64,000 bases of DNA, taken from Paraburkholderia tagetis (lineage in GTDB: Bacteria; Pseudomonadota; Gammaproteobacteria; Burkholderiales; Burkholderiaceae). The notes beneath the pieces were generated by a model that was not told the origin of the DNA, did not search any database, and was given only the letters and a program-made list of their open reading frames with translations. The stretch is taken from positions 124,001-188,000 of the forward strand of contig NZ_JAKLJA010000006.1 in assembly GCF_022213065.1 (NCBI RefSeq). The letters are read 5' to 3'. The position numbers and the translations under genes were made by a program. Below, piece by piece: positions 9,104 through 17,630 of this stretch; within the stretch, counting starts at the first letter, position 1; each line of letters begins with the position of its first letter.

Positions 9104-11701
9104 TCAGTGCACGACGCGTTCGAAAACGAACTTGCCGTCCTGGATGTCGACCGGGATCACATCCTTCGGCCCGAACTTGCCCGCGAGGATCAGCTTGGCG
9201 ACCGGGTTTTCGATCTCCTGCTGGATCGCGCGCTTGAGCGGCCGCGCACCGAACAGCGGGTCGTAGCCGACCTTGGCGATCTGACCGAGCGCTTCGTCCG
9301 ACACCATCAGCTCCATGTCGAGCTTCTCCAGACGCTCGCGCAGGCGCTGCAACTGGATCTTCGCGATCGACTCGATGTTCGAGCGGTCGAGCGCATGGAA
9401 CACCACGACTTCGTCGATCCGGTTCAGGAACTCAGGCCGGAACTGCTGCTTCACTTCGTTCCAGACCGCGTCCTTCACCGCTTCCTGCGGCTCGCCCGCC
9501 ATCGACTGGATGAGGTGCGAGCCGAGGTTCGACGTCATCACGATCACCGTGTTCTTGAAGTCGACGGTACGCCCCTGGCCGTCGGTCATGCGACCGTCGT
9601 CCAGCACCTGGAGCAGCACGTTGAACACATCCGGGTGCGCCTTTTCGACTTCGTCGAGCAGGATCACGCTATACGGCTTGCGGCGCACGGCCTCGGTCAG
9701 ATAGCCGCCCTCCTCGTAGCCCACATATCCCGGCGGCGCGCCAATCAGACGCGCGACGCTGTGCTTCTCCATGAACTCGCTCATGTCGATACGGATGAGA
9801 TGATCCTCCGAATCGAACAGGAAGCCCGCGAGCGCCTTGCAAAGCTCGGTCTTACCCACACCCGTCGGCCCGAGGAACAGGAACGAGCCATAGGGCTTGT
9901 TCGGGTCTGCGAGACCGGCGCGCGAGCGGCGGATTGCATCGGCCACGGCGTTGATCGCCTCGTCCTGGCCGATCACGCGCTCATGCAGCTTGTCTTCGAT
10001 CAGCAACAGTTTTTCGCGCTCGCCCTGCATCATGCGCGAGACCGGGATGCCAGTCGAGCGCGACACGACCTCGGCGATTTCCTCCGCGCCCACCTGGGTG
10101 CGCAAAAGACGTGGCCGCGTCGGGTTGTTCTGCTCGTCCGCCTCGGCCTGCGTGACCTGCTTCAGTTGTGATTCGAGTTGCGGAAGCTTGCCGTACTGCA
10201 ACTCGGCGACCTTCTCGAGCTTGCCTTCGCGCTGGAATTTCGTGATCTCGGCGCGCACGCGATCGATCTCTTCCTTGATCTGCGCGCTGCCCTGCACCGC
10301 CGCTTTCTCGGCAGTCCAGATTTCTTCGAGATCCTTATATTCGAGGCTCAGGCGGTCGATCTCTTCCTCGATCAACTGCAGGCGCTTTTGCGACGCTTCG
10401 TCCTTTTCCTTCTTGACGGCTTCGCGCTCGATCTTCAACTGGATCAGGCGACGATCGAGCTTGTCCATCTCCTCGGGCTTCGAGTCGATTTCCATCTTGA
10501 TCTTCGAAGCGGCTTCGTCGATCAGGTCGATAGCCTTGTCAGGCAAGAAGCGGTCGGTGATGTAGCGATGCGAGAGCTCCGCTGCCGCGACAATTGCGGG
10601 GTCGGTGATTTCCACGCCGTGGTGCAACTCGTACTTCTCCTGCAGCCCGCGCAGGATCGCAATGGTGGCCTCGACCGACGGTTCATCCACGAGCACCTTC
10701 TGGAAGCGGCGTTCGAGCGCTGCATCCTTTTCGATGTACTTGCGATATTCGTCGAGCGTGGTCGCGCCGATGCAGTGCAACTCGCCGCGCGAGAGCGCCG
10801 GTTTGAGCATGTTGCCCGCATCCATCGCGCCTTCGGCCTTGCCCGCGCCCACCATCGTATGAATCTCGTCGATAAAAACGATGGTCTGGCCTTCGTCCTT
10901 CGCGATATCGTTGAGCACGGCCTTCAGGCGCTCTTCGAACTCGCCGCGATACTTCGCGCCCGCGAGCAGCGCCGCCATGTCGAGCGAGAGCACGCGCTTG
11001 CCCTTGAGTGTCTCCGGCACTTCGCCGTTGACGATACGCTGCGCGAGGCCTTCGACGATGGCCGTCTTGCCCACGCCCGGCTCGCCGATCAGCACCGGGT
11101 TGTTCTTGGTGCGGCGCTGCAGGATCTGGATCGAGCGGCGGATTTCGTCGTCGCGGCCGATCACGGGATCGAGCTTGCCCGAGCGCGCGCGCTCGGTCAG
11201 GTCGACGGTGTACTTCTTGAGCGCTTCGCGCTGGCTCTCGGCGTCCTGGCTGTGAACCTGCGCACCGCCGCGCACCGCGACGATGGCCGCTTCGAGCGCC
11301 TTGCGCGTGAGGCCGCTCTTGCGCGCAATCTGGCCCACGTCGCCTTTATCGTCGGCAACCGCCAGCAGGAACATCTCGCTCGCGATGTAGGTGTCGTTGA
11401 GCTTCTGCGCTTCCTTGTCGGCCTGATTCAGGAGACCCGTGAGCTCGCGGCCAACCTGCACGTTGCCGTCGGTGCCCTGCACCTGCGGCAAGCGATTGAT
11501 GGCGTCGTTCAGCGCGTTCTGCAGTGCCTGAACCTGCACGCCCGCGCGCGACATGAGCGAGCGCGCCGAGCCGTCCTGCTGCGCGACGAGCGCCGCCAGC
11601 AGGTGGACCGGTTCGATATATTGATTGTCGCGGCCGACGGCGAGACTCTGTGCGTCGGCGAGTGCTTCCTGGAACTTGGTGGTGAGTTTGTCGATTCTCA
11701 T
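9104..11701 (-). CDS. clpB: ATP-dependent disaggregase ClpB
   Basis: Hsp100 chaperone (865 aa) that works with DnaK to rescue aggregated proteins. Order: Clp N domain (1-145), AAA+ module 1 with GEPGVGKTA and [14 protein letters not shown], a long coiled-coil middle domain (about 405-530), AAA+ module 2 with GPTGVGKTE and [12 protein letters not shown], and the C-terminal oligomerisation domain. Full family length. It stands alone between a bidirectional terminator and a heat-shock-type promoter. The ATG at 11701 gives the standard [12 protein letters not shown] terminus. Confidence 0.98.
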   Translation of the reverse strand: MRIDKLTTKFQEALADAQSLAVGRDNQYIEPVHLLAALVAQQDGSARSLMSRAGVQVQALQNALNDAINRLPQVQGTDGNVQVGRELTGLLNQADKEAQKLNDTYIASEMFLLAVADDKGDVGQIARKSGLTRKALEAAIVAVRGGAQVHSQDAESQREALKKYTVDLTERARSGKLDPVIGRDDEIRRSIQILQRRTKNNPVLIGEPGVGKTAIVEGLAQRIVNGEVPETLKGKRVLSLDMAALLAGAKYRGEFEERLKAVLNDIAKDEGQTIVFIDEIHTMVGAGKAEGAMDAGNMLKPALSRGELHCIGATTLDEYRKYIEKDAALERRFQKVLVDEPSVEATIAILRGLQEKYELHHGVEITDPAIVAAAELSHRYITDRFLPDKAIDLIDEAASKIKMEIDSKPEEMDKLDRRLIQLKIEREAVKKEKDEASQKRLQLIEEEIDRLSLEYKDLEEIWTAEKAAVQGSAQIKEEIDRVRAEITKFQREGKLEKVAELQYGKLPQLESQLKQVTQAEADEQNNPTRPRLLRTQVGAEEIAEVVSRSTGIPVSRMMQGEREKLLLIEDKLHERVIGQDEAINAVADAIRRSRAGLADPNKPYGSFLFLGPTGVGKTELCKALAGFLFDSEDHLIRIDMSEFMEKHSVARLIGAPPGYVGYEEGGYLTEAVRRKPYSVILLDEVEKAHPDVFNVLLQVLDDGRMTDGQGRTVDFKNTVIVMTSNLGSHLIQSMAGEPQEAVKDAVWNEVKQQFRPEFLNRIDEVVVFHALDRSNIESIAKIQLQRLRERLEKLDMELMVSDEALGQIAKVGYDPLFGARPLKRAIQQEIENPVAKLILAGKFGPKDVIPVDIQDGKFVFERVVH

Positions 11702-11739
11702 TTAAAACGAGACCTCCAGTCTTTAACTGTCACCAAATC

Positions 11740-11764
11740 TGAGGGGTGTTGCGCTGGTTTCAAG
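11740..11764 (-). promoter_or_regulatory. Candidate sigma-32 heat-shock promoter of clpB
   Basis: On the minus strand CTTGAAA (11764-11758) is followed after 11 bases by CCCCTCA (11746-11740). This resembles the sigma-32 pattern CTTGAAA...CCCCATNT, with a somewhat short spacer, and lies about 40 bases before clpB, a classic heat-shock gene. Confidence 0.6.
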
Positions 11765-11954
11765 CGCCCATAGCGTAATTTTTTCCGATTGAGTCGATCG
11801 GGCGCGAACGGCCGCTCTGAGCATGGACAGGTCTGGACGAACGACCGCGCTGGCCGCCGCAAAACGACGAGCGGGACCGGCGCACCAAGGCACCTCTGTG
11901 AGGATAGACGCTACAGAGGGAAACGGAACAAACGAGCGCCGGGTGCGCAGTGCT

Positions 11955-12455
11955 TCAGTGCTCGCTCGAAGGCGCGTGCCGCGTGGCTCGTGCACGCGGC
12001 ACAAGTGCAATGGGGGCGAGGCCCAGCAAGCCGGTCAGTTCACCGGCAGGCTGCGCCAGTTCGCCGATCGTGTGCCGGTCGAGTTCGGCGAGGAACGCTT
12101 CCCGTGCCGCCGCCAGCGCATGCTTGAGCCGGCATTGCGGCTCAATGACGCAGCTTCGGCGCTCGCCGTTCTCGTCGGGGAAGCATCCGACGAGCGCGAA
12201 ATCGCTCTCAGTCTGCCGCACCACGGTGCCGACGCTCAATTCGAGCGAATTCGACCCGAGCCGCAGCCCGCCGTTGCGTCCGCGAATGGTATCGACCCAG
12301 CCAAGCTCGCCCAGACGCTGCACGACCTTCATCAGGTGGTTCTTCGAGATGCTGTAAGCGTCAGAAATCTCCTGGATCGTCGAGAGCCGGTCGCGACGCA
12401 GCGCGAGATAAAGCATCACGCGCAGCGAATAATCGGTGTAGTCGGTCAGTCTCAT
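11955..12455 (-). CDS. nsrR: Rrf2-family regulator, NsrR-like
   Basis: 166 aa winged-helix Rrf2 protein. The N terminus (MRLTDYTDYSLRVMLYLAL, then SISKNHLMKVVQRLGELGWV and RGRNGGLRL) is close to NsrR, the [Fe-S] nitric-oxide-sensing repressor. Three cysteines suitable for cluster ligation are present: C91, C102 and C108. Their spacing is C-x10-C-x5-C, whereas E. coli NsrR has C-x5-C-x5-C, so there is a five-residue insertion. It is divergent from a truncated haemoglobin gene, with an NsrR-like palindrome between them, which fits autoregulation and NO control. No Shine-Dalgarno is visible before the ATG. Confidence 0.85.
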   Translation of the reverse strand: MRLTDYTDYSLRVMLYLALRRDRLSTIQEISDAYSISKNHLMKVVQRLGELGWVDTIRGRNGGLRLGSNSLELSVGTVVRQTESDFALVGCFPDENGERRSCVIEPQCRLKHALAAAREAFLAELDRHTIGELAQPAGELTGLLGLAPIALVPRARATRHAPSSEH

Positions 12456-12500
12456 GGTGCCAGGAGGTGGGTAGGCGCACAGGCGCGGAATCCATACAAT

Positions 12501-12523
12501 AACATGCAAGTCGCATGCACGTT
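12501..12523. promoter_or_regulatory. NsrR-like operator (11-1-11 inverted repeat)
   Basis: Half-sites AACATGCAAGT (12501-12511) and, on the other strand, AACGTGCATGC (12523-12513), separated by one base. This has the 11-1-11 layout and AANATGCATTT-like half-sites known for NsrR. It sits in the nsrR/haemoglobin divergent promoter region. Confidence 0.7.
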
Positions 12524-12626
12524 TTTGTGTATTATGGGCACTTCGATCTGCAGTTCGCAAAGCCGCTCGACACATAGTTTGCTGCAGTTTGCATGACCGG
12601 TGAACCACCGCGCGGCGGCTCTGTGC

Positions 12627-13205
12627 ATGGCCTCAAACTCCGACATGACGCTCCCCGACACCAGCGCCGCCTCCGTGCGGCACACCGCCCCCACCGAAGA
12701 CAACATCCGCGAGCTCGTCTACGCGTTCTACGACCGCGTGCGCGAGGATGCCCTGCTCGGCCCCGTTTTCGAGGGCGTGATGGCCGGGCGCTGGGACGAG
12801 CATCTGCCGAAGATGTGCCGCTTCTGGTCGAGTCTCGTACTCGGCACGAAGACTTACCGCGGCAATGTGCAGCAGGCACACGACCCTGTGCCCGGCGTCG
12901 AGCCGAAGCATTTCAGTCACTGGCTCTATCTCTTTCTCGATACGGTTCAGGCGCGTTACGAGCCCGCTGCGGCGGTGCAGTTCATGGAGCCTGCGCTGCG
13001 CATCGCGCAAAGTCTGCAGTTGAGCCGCTTCGGCTGGGATTACACGGTTCCGCCCGAGCAGCAGGCCCTGCTCGACTCGATTGCTCCGCGCCGTCGCCCC
13101 GCGGGTCACGGCCACGATCTTCCCACCCGCCCCACTGGTGAGCCGTTTCCGGCCAAATTCGTCGGGCGCTCGATGGACGAAGACGAAACCACCCGCTCTC
13201 ACTGA
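12627..13205 (+). CDS. Group III truncated haemoglobin
   Basis: Haem protein of the 2-over-2 globin group III, 192 aa. Residues about 25-150 carry the group III signatures: FYDRVREDALLGPVF in the A/B helices, HLPKMCRFWSSLVLGTKTYRGN in the E region, and HFSHWLYLF. The C-terminal 40 residues are a Pro/Arg-rich extension. Group III globins in bacteria are associated with nitric oxide and peroxynitrite chemistry, and the divergent nsrR and operator fit a NO-responsive role; catalysis is inferred. Start uncertain: ATG 12627 is used, with in-frame alternatives at 12600 (GTG) and 12645. Confidence 0.88.
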   Translation: MASNSDMTLPDTSAASVRHTAPTEDNIRELVYAFYDRVREDALLGPVFEGVMAGRWDEHLPKMCRFWSSLVLGTKTYRGNVQQAHDPVPGVEPKHFSHWLYLFLDTVQARYEPAAAVQFMEPALRIAQSLQLSRFGWDYTVPPEQQALLDSIAPRRRPAGHGHDLPTRPTGEPFPAKFVGRSMDEDETTRSH

Positions 13206-13304
13206 ACCGCCAGCCTTGCGCGTTCCGGGATCGACTGGCTGTTAGTTGCATATCCAATACTACCGGCCCTGTTTTATGCGCATATCGTCATTGACGCACG
13301 GTCC

Positions 13305-14729
13305 TCAGAGCAGTTTGCGATCGATTTTTGGCACCTCGGGCGCCATCTTCGACAAACGCTCGGCCTGTTCGACGATAAAGCCCGAAACGGTCTGTAGCAG
13401 CCCACGCTCTTCGCCGACATAAAGCGCACTCCGCGCCAATTCCGGAGCCAGACTGCGTGCCGCTTGCGCCATACGAACCAGCTCGCGCGCGAGGTAGCGC
13501 GGCTGCACGCCCGTGCGCTGCGCGAAGCACGCCAATTCGAACGGCGTGACCTCGCCAAGGTGAAAGGCGTCGCCGTAACCCATCGCCATTTCCTGCTCGA
13601 CCATTTCGCCATAGGCGTTCACCGACACCAGATCGTACAGCGGCGCCGGAACGAGGCCGCCGCGCTGCATGAAGAACGAAAGATTCTTGCCGTGTGCGTC
13701 GCTATTGCCGATGAGCAACTGGAACACCGCCCAGCGCGTGAGAAACATGCGGGCAGCGGCCGGCGTGACGAAGTACGGCGTCAACGCGAAGAGTTTTTCG
13801 AAGCTCGCGCCTTCGCGGATCGTACGCACGTCCGTCGTATTGCCGAAGTTGCGCTCGTACTTGAACGACACGGGTAAATCCAGCGCCTGGCAGCCGTCAA
13901 TCACATGCAGGCGCCTGACCGCCGCCACGCGCTCGGGGTTGCCCGCTTCATGCGCAACCACGCGATCGAAACGCTCGATGAGCAGAATCGGCTCGGGAAT
14001 CCTGCGGATCGCCACCGGCGCGGCCGGCAAGCCCATGCGCGCCGCGAGCGTCATGCAGAAATGCTCGTTGGCGACCATGAATGGCGTGCCCGGATTGCGC
14101 GATTCGGGCTTGAGGATGTGCGTCGAACTGAGCGGGCTGCCGTCGACGAGCGAGAGCTGGCTGCCCTCGACCAGCACCTGCAGCTTGTCCTGATAACCTG
14201 CGATGGACAGACGCACGCGTTTGTCCCATACGGGGAAAGGAATCGTATCGCGGTCGCGGATACGCTCCGTCAACTCCTCCTCCCCGACTATGCGGCGCCC
14301 CTGGCCGCTCGTCTGCGTGCTCGTCTGCGTGCCCGCCTGCGTGCCCGCCTGCGGGTCGACCTGCGGGTTGACCTGGGAAGCGTGCGGCAGCGGCGGCACA
14401 TCCTCGCCAGCGGCGAGAAAGCTGAGCGCCCCGACCGGCTCCTTGCCGAGCATGCGAATCAGGCCGTAGATGTTGTCTTTCGAAATCTGGTAGACGATCG
14501 AAGCCACGTCGAGCGCCCGCCCTTCCGGCAGCAGATTGCCGATGAAGCGGGCAAGCGTCCCCGTCCGGGGCGCGGCGCCATCGAGCCCGATATGCGGCGA
14601 GAGTGGAAAGGCATCGCGCCGCGCAAGCCAGCCGTCCTCGTAGCGGAAATCGTAACGGTCTTCGCGGGGCTCGAAACCGAGCGAGCCGACCGGTTCGCCG
14701 TTCGTCGAGACATACAGGGCGTGGCGCAT
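13305..14729 (-). CDS. hipA: HipA-type toxin, serine/threonine kinase
   Basis: Toxin of a type II hipBA module, 474 aa; E. coli HipA phosphorylates glutamyl-tRNA synthetase and induces dormancy. The N-subdomain with TGTLARFIGNLLPEGRALD is followed by the ATP-binding motif RLSIAGYQDKLQ (about 173-184), the catalytic GNSDAHGKN (D344), and the metal-binding PLYDLVS (D366), so the kinase looks intact. Between the two halves, residues about 118-142 are a Gln/Thr-rich linker encoded by 12-bp tandem repeats, not expected in E. coli HipA. The ATG shares one base with the hipB stop, so translation is coupled. The target in this organism is unknown. Confidence 0.93.
   Translation of the reverse strand: MRHALYVSTNGEPVGSLGFEPREDRYDFRYEDGWLARRDAFPLSPHIGLDGAAPRTGTLARFIGNLLPEGRALDVASIVYQISKDNIYGLIRMLGKEPVGALSFLAAGEDVPPLPHASQVNPQVDPQAGTQAGTQTSTQTSGQGRRIVGEEELTERIRDRDTIPFPVWDKRVRLSIAGYQDKLQVLVEGSQLSLVDGSPLSSTHILKPESRNPGTPFMVANEHFCMTLAARMGLPAAPVAIRRIPEPILLIERFDRVVAHEAGNPERVAAVRRLHVIDGCQALDLPVSFKYERNFGNTTDVRTIREGASFEKLFALTPYFVTPAAARMFLTRWAVFQLLIGNSDAHGKNLSFFMQRGGLVPAPLYDLVSVNAYGEMVEQEMAMGYGDAFHLGEVTPFELACFAQRTGVQPRYLARELVRMAQAARSLAPELARSALYVGEERGLLQTVSGFIVEQAERLSKMAPEVPKIDRKLL
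14313..14372. repeat. 12-bp in-frame tandem repeat inside hipA
   Basis: Five 12-bp units starting CTGCG (CTGCGTGCTCGT, CTGCGTGCCCGC twice, CTGCGGGTCGAC, CTGCGGGTTGAC). They encode the tetrapeptides TSTQ, AGTQ, AGTQ, VDPQ and VNPQ of the HipA linker. Confidence 0.85.
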
Positions 14730-15067
14730 CAGCGGCGCTCCGTCGGGGGCGTATTGTGCCCCTCCCGGATTTCAGGCTCGCCCGGCTGCGCCTCGTCCAG
14801 CATGTGCAGCACTTCGGACGCCTCGGCGCGCGGCAGCACGAGCAGGCTCAAGCCCAGGCCGTCGAGAATCAGGAACAGCTTGTCGAGACCTACCGGGCGC
14901 CCGTTCTCGAGCCGCGAAAGCACGTCTTTCGATACGCCGATCTGGTCGGCCGCATCGTCGATACGCAAAGCGTTCTGAGCGCGTCGATTGCGCACGAGCA
15001 GGCCGAGCGTGGCCATGTCGGGCGCACCCGGAGTCAGTTCGATGGGTTTCGGTAATACGCGGGCCAT
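14729..15067 (-). CDS. hipB: HipB-type antitoxin, XRE-family repressor
   Basis: 112 aa helix-turn-helix protein that neutralises HipA and represses its own operon. Residues about 22-80 are the XRE DNA-binding domain: LLVRNRRAQNALRIDDAADQ, IGVSKDVLSRLENGRPVGLDKLF. The C-terminal tail is acidic and probably flexible. It precedes hipA with a one-base overlap (TGATG). Several TTCC...GGAA palindromes upstream overlap the promoter and are the likely operators. Confidence 0.92.
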   Translation of the reverse strand: MARVLPKPIELTPGAPDMATLGLLVRNRRAQNALRIDDAADQIGVSKDVLSRLENGRPVGLDKLFLILDGLGLSLLVLPRAEASEVLHMLDEAQPGEPEIREGHNTPPTERR

Positions 15068-15069
15068 AG

Positions 15070-15233
15070 TTCCGATATCTCAGGAATAATGGCGGCTGGC
15101 AGGCGTTGACCGCCATAATTCCGCCTATGTCGGAATTATGGCCAAAAATCAGGCAAAAATCCAATAAAATCTTAAATGTCGGAACTATGCCTGTTCACTC
15201 CGGAATCGCGGCGATAATTCCGGAATATCGGAA
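15070..15233. promoter_or_regulatory. hipBA operator array (TTCC-N8/9-GGAA palindromes)
   Basis: Three inverted repeats of the form TTCC-N-GGAA: 15070-15086 (N9), 15119-15135 (N9) and 15218-15233 (N8). The middle one extends to 9-bp perfect arms ATAATTCCG/CGGAATTAT over 15115-15139. Extra half-sites CGGAACTAT (15180) and TCCGGAAT (15200) lie between. E. coli HipB uses several TATCC-N8-GGATA sites, so this arrangement fits a HipB-controlled promoter. Confidence 0.75.
15135..15164 (-). promoter_or_regulatory. Candidate sigma-70 promoter of hipBA
   Basis: On the minus strand TTGGAT (-35, 15164-15159) and CATAAT (-10, 15140-15135) are separated by 18 bases. The -10 element lies inside the central palindrome, so repressor binding would block it. 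Confidence 0.5.
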
Positions 15234-15256
15234 CTATCGCCGCATCGGCAGTACGC

Positions 15257-15736
15257 TCAGGTTCCTTTCGCTGCATTCGTCGATGTCACGCCCCAGCGCG
15301 CAAGCGCCGTGTCATCGCTCTCGCGTGCATCGACCCAGCGCGCACCGTGTCCGGTTTCTTCCTTCTTCCAGAACGGCGCTTCGGATTTCAGGTAGTCCAT
15401 GACGAACTCGCACGACGCGAACGCATCGCCACGATGCTTCGACGTAGTCGCCACCAGCACGATCTGATCGAGCGGCGCGAGCTTGCCCACGCGATGGATG
15501 ATCAGCACCTCGATGCCGGGCCAGCGCCGCTGGGCTTCGACAACGATGCCCTCCAGCGACTTCTCCGTCATGCCCGGATAGTGCTCGAGCTCCATGCCCG
15601 CGACCGCACTGCCGTCATTGAGGTCGCGCACGGTCCCGACGAAGCACGCCACCGCGCCAATCGCCGGATTGTTGGCGCGCAACTGCGCGACTTCGGTCGT
15701 CAGGTCGAAATCTTCGGTCTGGACACGCACTGGCAT
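15257..15736 (-). CDS. moaE: Molybdopterin synthase catalytic subunit
   Basis: Large subunit of molybdopterin synthase (159 aa), which converts precursor Z (cPMP) to molybdopterin using sulfur from MoaD. Family motifs are present: VGTVRDLNDG, LEHYPGMTEKSL, IIHRVGKLAPLDQIVLV, SKHRGDAF, and the active-site lysines in LKSEAPFWKKEE. It lies 36 bases after moaD and is the last gene of a moeA-moaD-moaE operon. Confidence 0.97.
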   Translation of the reverse strand: MPVRVQTEDFDLTTEVAQLRANNPAIGAVACFVGTVRDLNDGSAVAGMELEHYPGMTEKSLEGIVVEAQRRWPGIEVLIIHRVGKLAPLDQIVLVATTSKHRGDAFASCEFVMDYLKSEAPFWKKEETGHGARWVDARESDDTALARWGVTSTNAAKGT

Positions 15737-15772
15737 CGCCGCTCTCCTTGTTGGCCTGGTCGTCCTTGCCGT

Positions 15773-16030
15773 TCAACCGCCGGTGACGGGCGGGAAGAAC
15801 GCCACTTCGCAGCCATCGGTGATGCGCGTGGCCGGATCGGTCATGACATGGTTGCAGGCCATGCGCAGCGCACGGCCCTCCGCCAGCGTTTCCGCCCATA
15901 CGCCGCCGCGCGCGCGCAGCCAGCCGCGCACGTCGCCTACCGTGACGATGCCCTCAGGCAGCGTGACCGTTTCGTCGGCCACGCCCAGCGCCTCACGCAC
16001 GCTCGCAAAAAATTTCAACTGGATCTTCAT
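15773..16030 (-). CDS. moaD: Molybdopterin synthase sulfur-carrier subunit
   Basis: Ubiquitin-like sulfur carrier, 85 aa, ending in the required C-terminal Gly-Gly (PPVTGG), which is thiocarboxylated and donates sulfur in the MoaE active site. The N terminus MKIQLKFFASVREALG is typical. The ATG at 16030 is used; upstream in-frame sequence overlaps moeA and does not look like MoaD. It follows the moeA stop by 10 bases. Confidence 0.96.
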   Translation of the reverse strand: MKIQLKFFASVREALGVADETVTLPEGIVTVGDVRGWLRARGGVWAETLAEGRALRMACNHVMTDPATRITDGCEVAFFPPVTGG

Positions 16031-16040
16031 CGGATGACGC

Positions 16041-17384
16041 TCAATACAGCAGTTCGGTGAAAGGAATGAAACGCACGGTCTCGCCCGCACTGATCGCATG
16101 ATTCGGCGGATTGTCGATGAGGCCGTCGCCCCATACGGTCGAAGTCAGCACCGCCGAGCTCTGGTTCGCGAACAGGTCCAGGCCGCCGGCCGGATTTACG
16201 CGCGCACGCAGGAATTCGTTGCGGCGATCGGCCTTGGCCTGCGTGAAGTCGGCGCGCAGCGAGAGCGCGCGTGGGCTCACGTGGGTCGCGCCGGCGAGGC
16301 GCAGCAGAAACGGCCGCACGAACAGCAAAAAGGTGACGAAGCTCGACACCGGATTGCCGGGCAGGCCGATGAAGAACGCTTCATCAGTGCCCTTGTTTTC
16401 GCCCTCGTTTGCACCCTTGCTTGTGCCCTGGTCCGCGCCAGCCTGTGCCCCGTCTTGCGGCCGGCGCACCGCGCCGAACGCGAGCGGCTTGCCAGGCTTC
16501 ATCGCGATCTGCCACATGTTGATGCGCCCCTCGGCCTCCACTGCGGGCCTCACGTGATCTTCCTCGCCCACCGAGACCCCCCCCGAGGTGAGGATGAGGT
16601 CGTGCTTCGCGGCGGCCTCGCGCAGCGTCGCGCGGGTGACGTCGAGCCGATCCGGCACGATGCCGTAGTCGGTCACCTCACAGCCCAGATTGCGCAGGAG
16701 GCCAGTCAGGGTGAAGCGGTTCGAATTGTAGATCGCGCCCGGCTTGAGCGGCTCGCCCGGCATGGTCAACTCGTCGCCGGTGAAGAACACCGCTACTTTC
16801 ACGCGACGCGCAACCGTGAGCGTCGCGCACCCCACCGACGCCGCCAGCCCGAGCGCCGCCGGCGTGAGCCGCGTGCCCACGGGCAGGATCACCGAGCCCC
16901 TCTTGATATCGGCGCCCTGCGCCGTGATCCACTCGCCCGCCTTGGGCGTGTGCAGGATCGTCACGTCGCCGCCGTCGGTCTCGGTCTGCTCCTGCATCAC
17001 CACGGCGTCGGCGCCCGGCGGCACCGTCGCACCCGTGAAGATGCGCGCGGCCGTGCCCGCCGCGAGCGGCTGCGGCGCGTGTCCGGCGGGAATGCGCTGC
17101 GAGACCGGCAGCCGGCGGCTGCCTTGCGCCAGATCGGCCACGCGAACCGCGTAACCGTCCATCGCGCTCGTGTGCATCGGCGGCACGTCGAGCGGCGAAA
17201 CGACCTCGACCGCCAGCACGCGATTGAGCGCGTCGAAGGTCGAAAGCGTCTCGGTTGCGTTGCCGTGGGCAGCATCGGTCAACGGCTTCGCGGCGGCCAG
17301 CAGTGTGGCGAGCGCGTCGGCGGTCGAGAGCATCGGTGCGCGCGGAGCGGGTGCGGCGGAAGATGGGGATTGAGACGTGGGCAT
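16041..17384 (-). CDS. moeA: Molybdopterin molybdenumtransferase
   Basis: Inserts molybdenum into adenylylated molybdopterin in the last step of cofactor synthesis (447 aa, slightly longer than the usual 400-410). Motifs: DVPPMHTSAMDGYAVR, GAVVMQE-type segment PGADAVVMQEQTE, FFTGDEL, LTSGGVSVGEEDHV, KPGKPLAFG and GLPGNPVSSFVTF. A 25-residue insertion before FFIGLPGNP (about 315-340) is a tetrapeptide-repeat linker encoded by 12-bp repeats. The start is uncertain because the first 17 residues are Ser/Pro/Ala-rich; a second ATG lies at 17333. Confidence 0.96.
   Translation of the reverse strand: MPTSQSPSSAAPAPRAPMLSTADALATLLAAAKPLTDAAHGNATETLSTFDALNRVLAVEVVSPLDVPPMHTSAMDGYAVRVADLAQGSRRLPVSQRIPAGHAPQPLAAGTAARIFTGATVPPGADAVVMQEQTETDGGDVTILHTPKAGEWITAQGADIKRGSVILPVGTRLTPAALGLAASVGCATLTVARRVKVAVFFTGDELTMPGEPLKPGAIYNSNRFTLTGLLRNLGCEVTDYGIVPDRLDVTRATLREAAAKHDLILTSGGVSVGEEDHVRPAVEAEGRINMWQIAMKPGKPLAFGAVRRPQDGAQAGADQGTSKGANEGENKGTDEAFFIGLPGNPVSSFVTFLLFVRPFLLRLAGATHVSPRALSLRADFTQAKADRRNEFLRARVNPAGGLDLFANQSSAVLTSTVWGDGLIDNPPNHAISAGETVRFIPFTELLY
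16386..16451. repeat. Degenerate 12-bp in-frame repeat inside moeA
   Basis: Five or so diverged 12-bp units that encode ADQG-TSKG-ANEG-ENKG-TDEA on the minus strand, inserted in an otherwise conserved enzyme. Confidence 0.7.
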
Positions 17385-17630
17385 TGGCGGGCTGTTGGGC
17401 TTGACTGGACGCCGCTTGCGGCGCCTTCGACAGGGATGGTCTGTCGATATTGTAGCGGCGGGGACGCGGCGTTGCGCCGCTACGCTTTATGCCATGGATT
17501 CGCCGCAACCTCACCGCGACGACCGGAACCCTGCGCAATGGGTTTGCTGCGCGCTTTGCAGCGCCTGTCGCGAGCGGGCAACGCTCGCGACAGGGTTCAA
17601 ACAACGTCTTCAGCTATCAAAAGCTGGCCA

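Noticed and set aside
10178..11773. 531-codon plus-strand frame opposite clpB
   Set aside because: Shadow of clpB; covers its heat-shock promoter.
13305..15067. Mobile element carrying hipBA
   Set aside because: No transposase, integrase, tRNA or inverted repeats at the edges; flanks are normal chromosomal genes.
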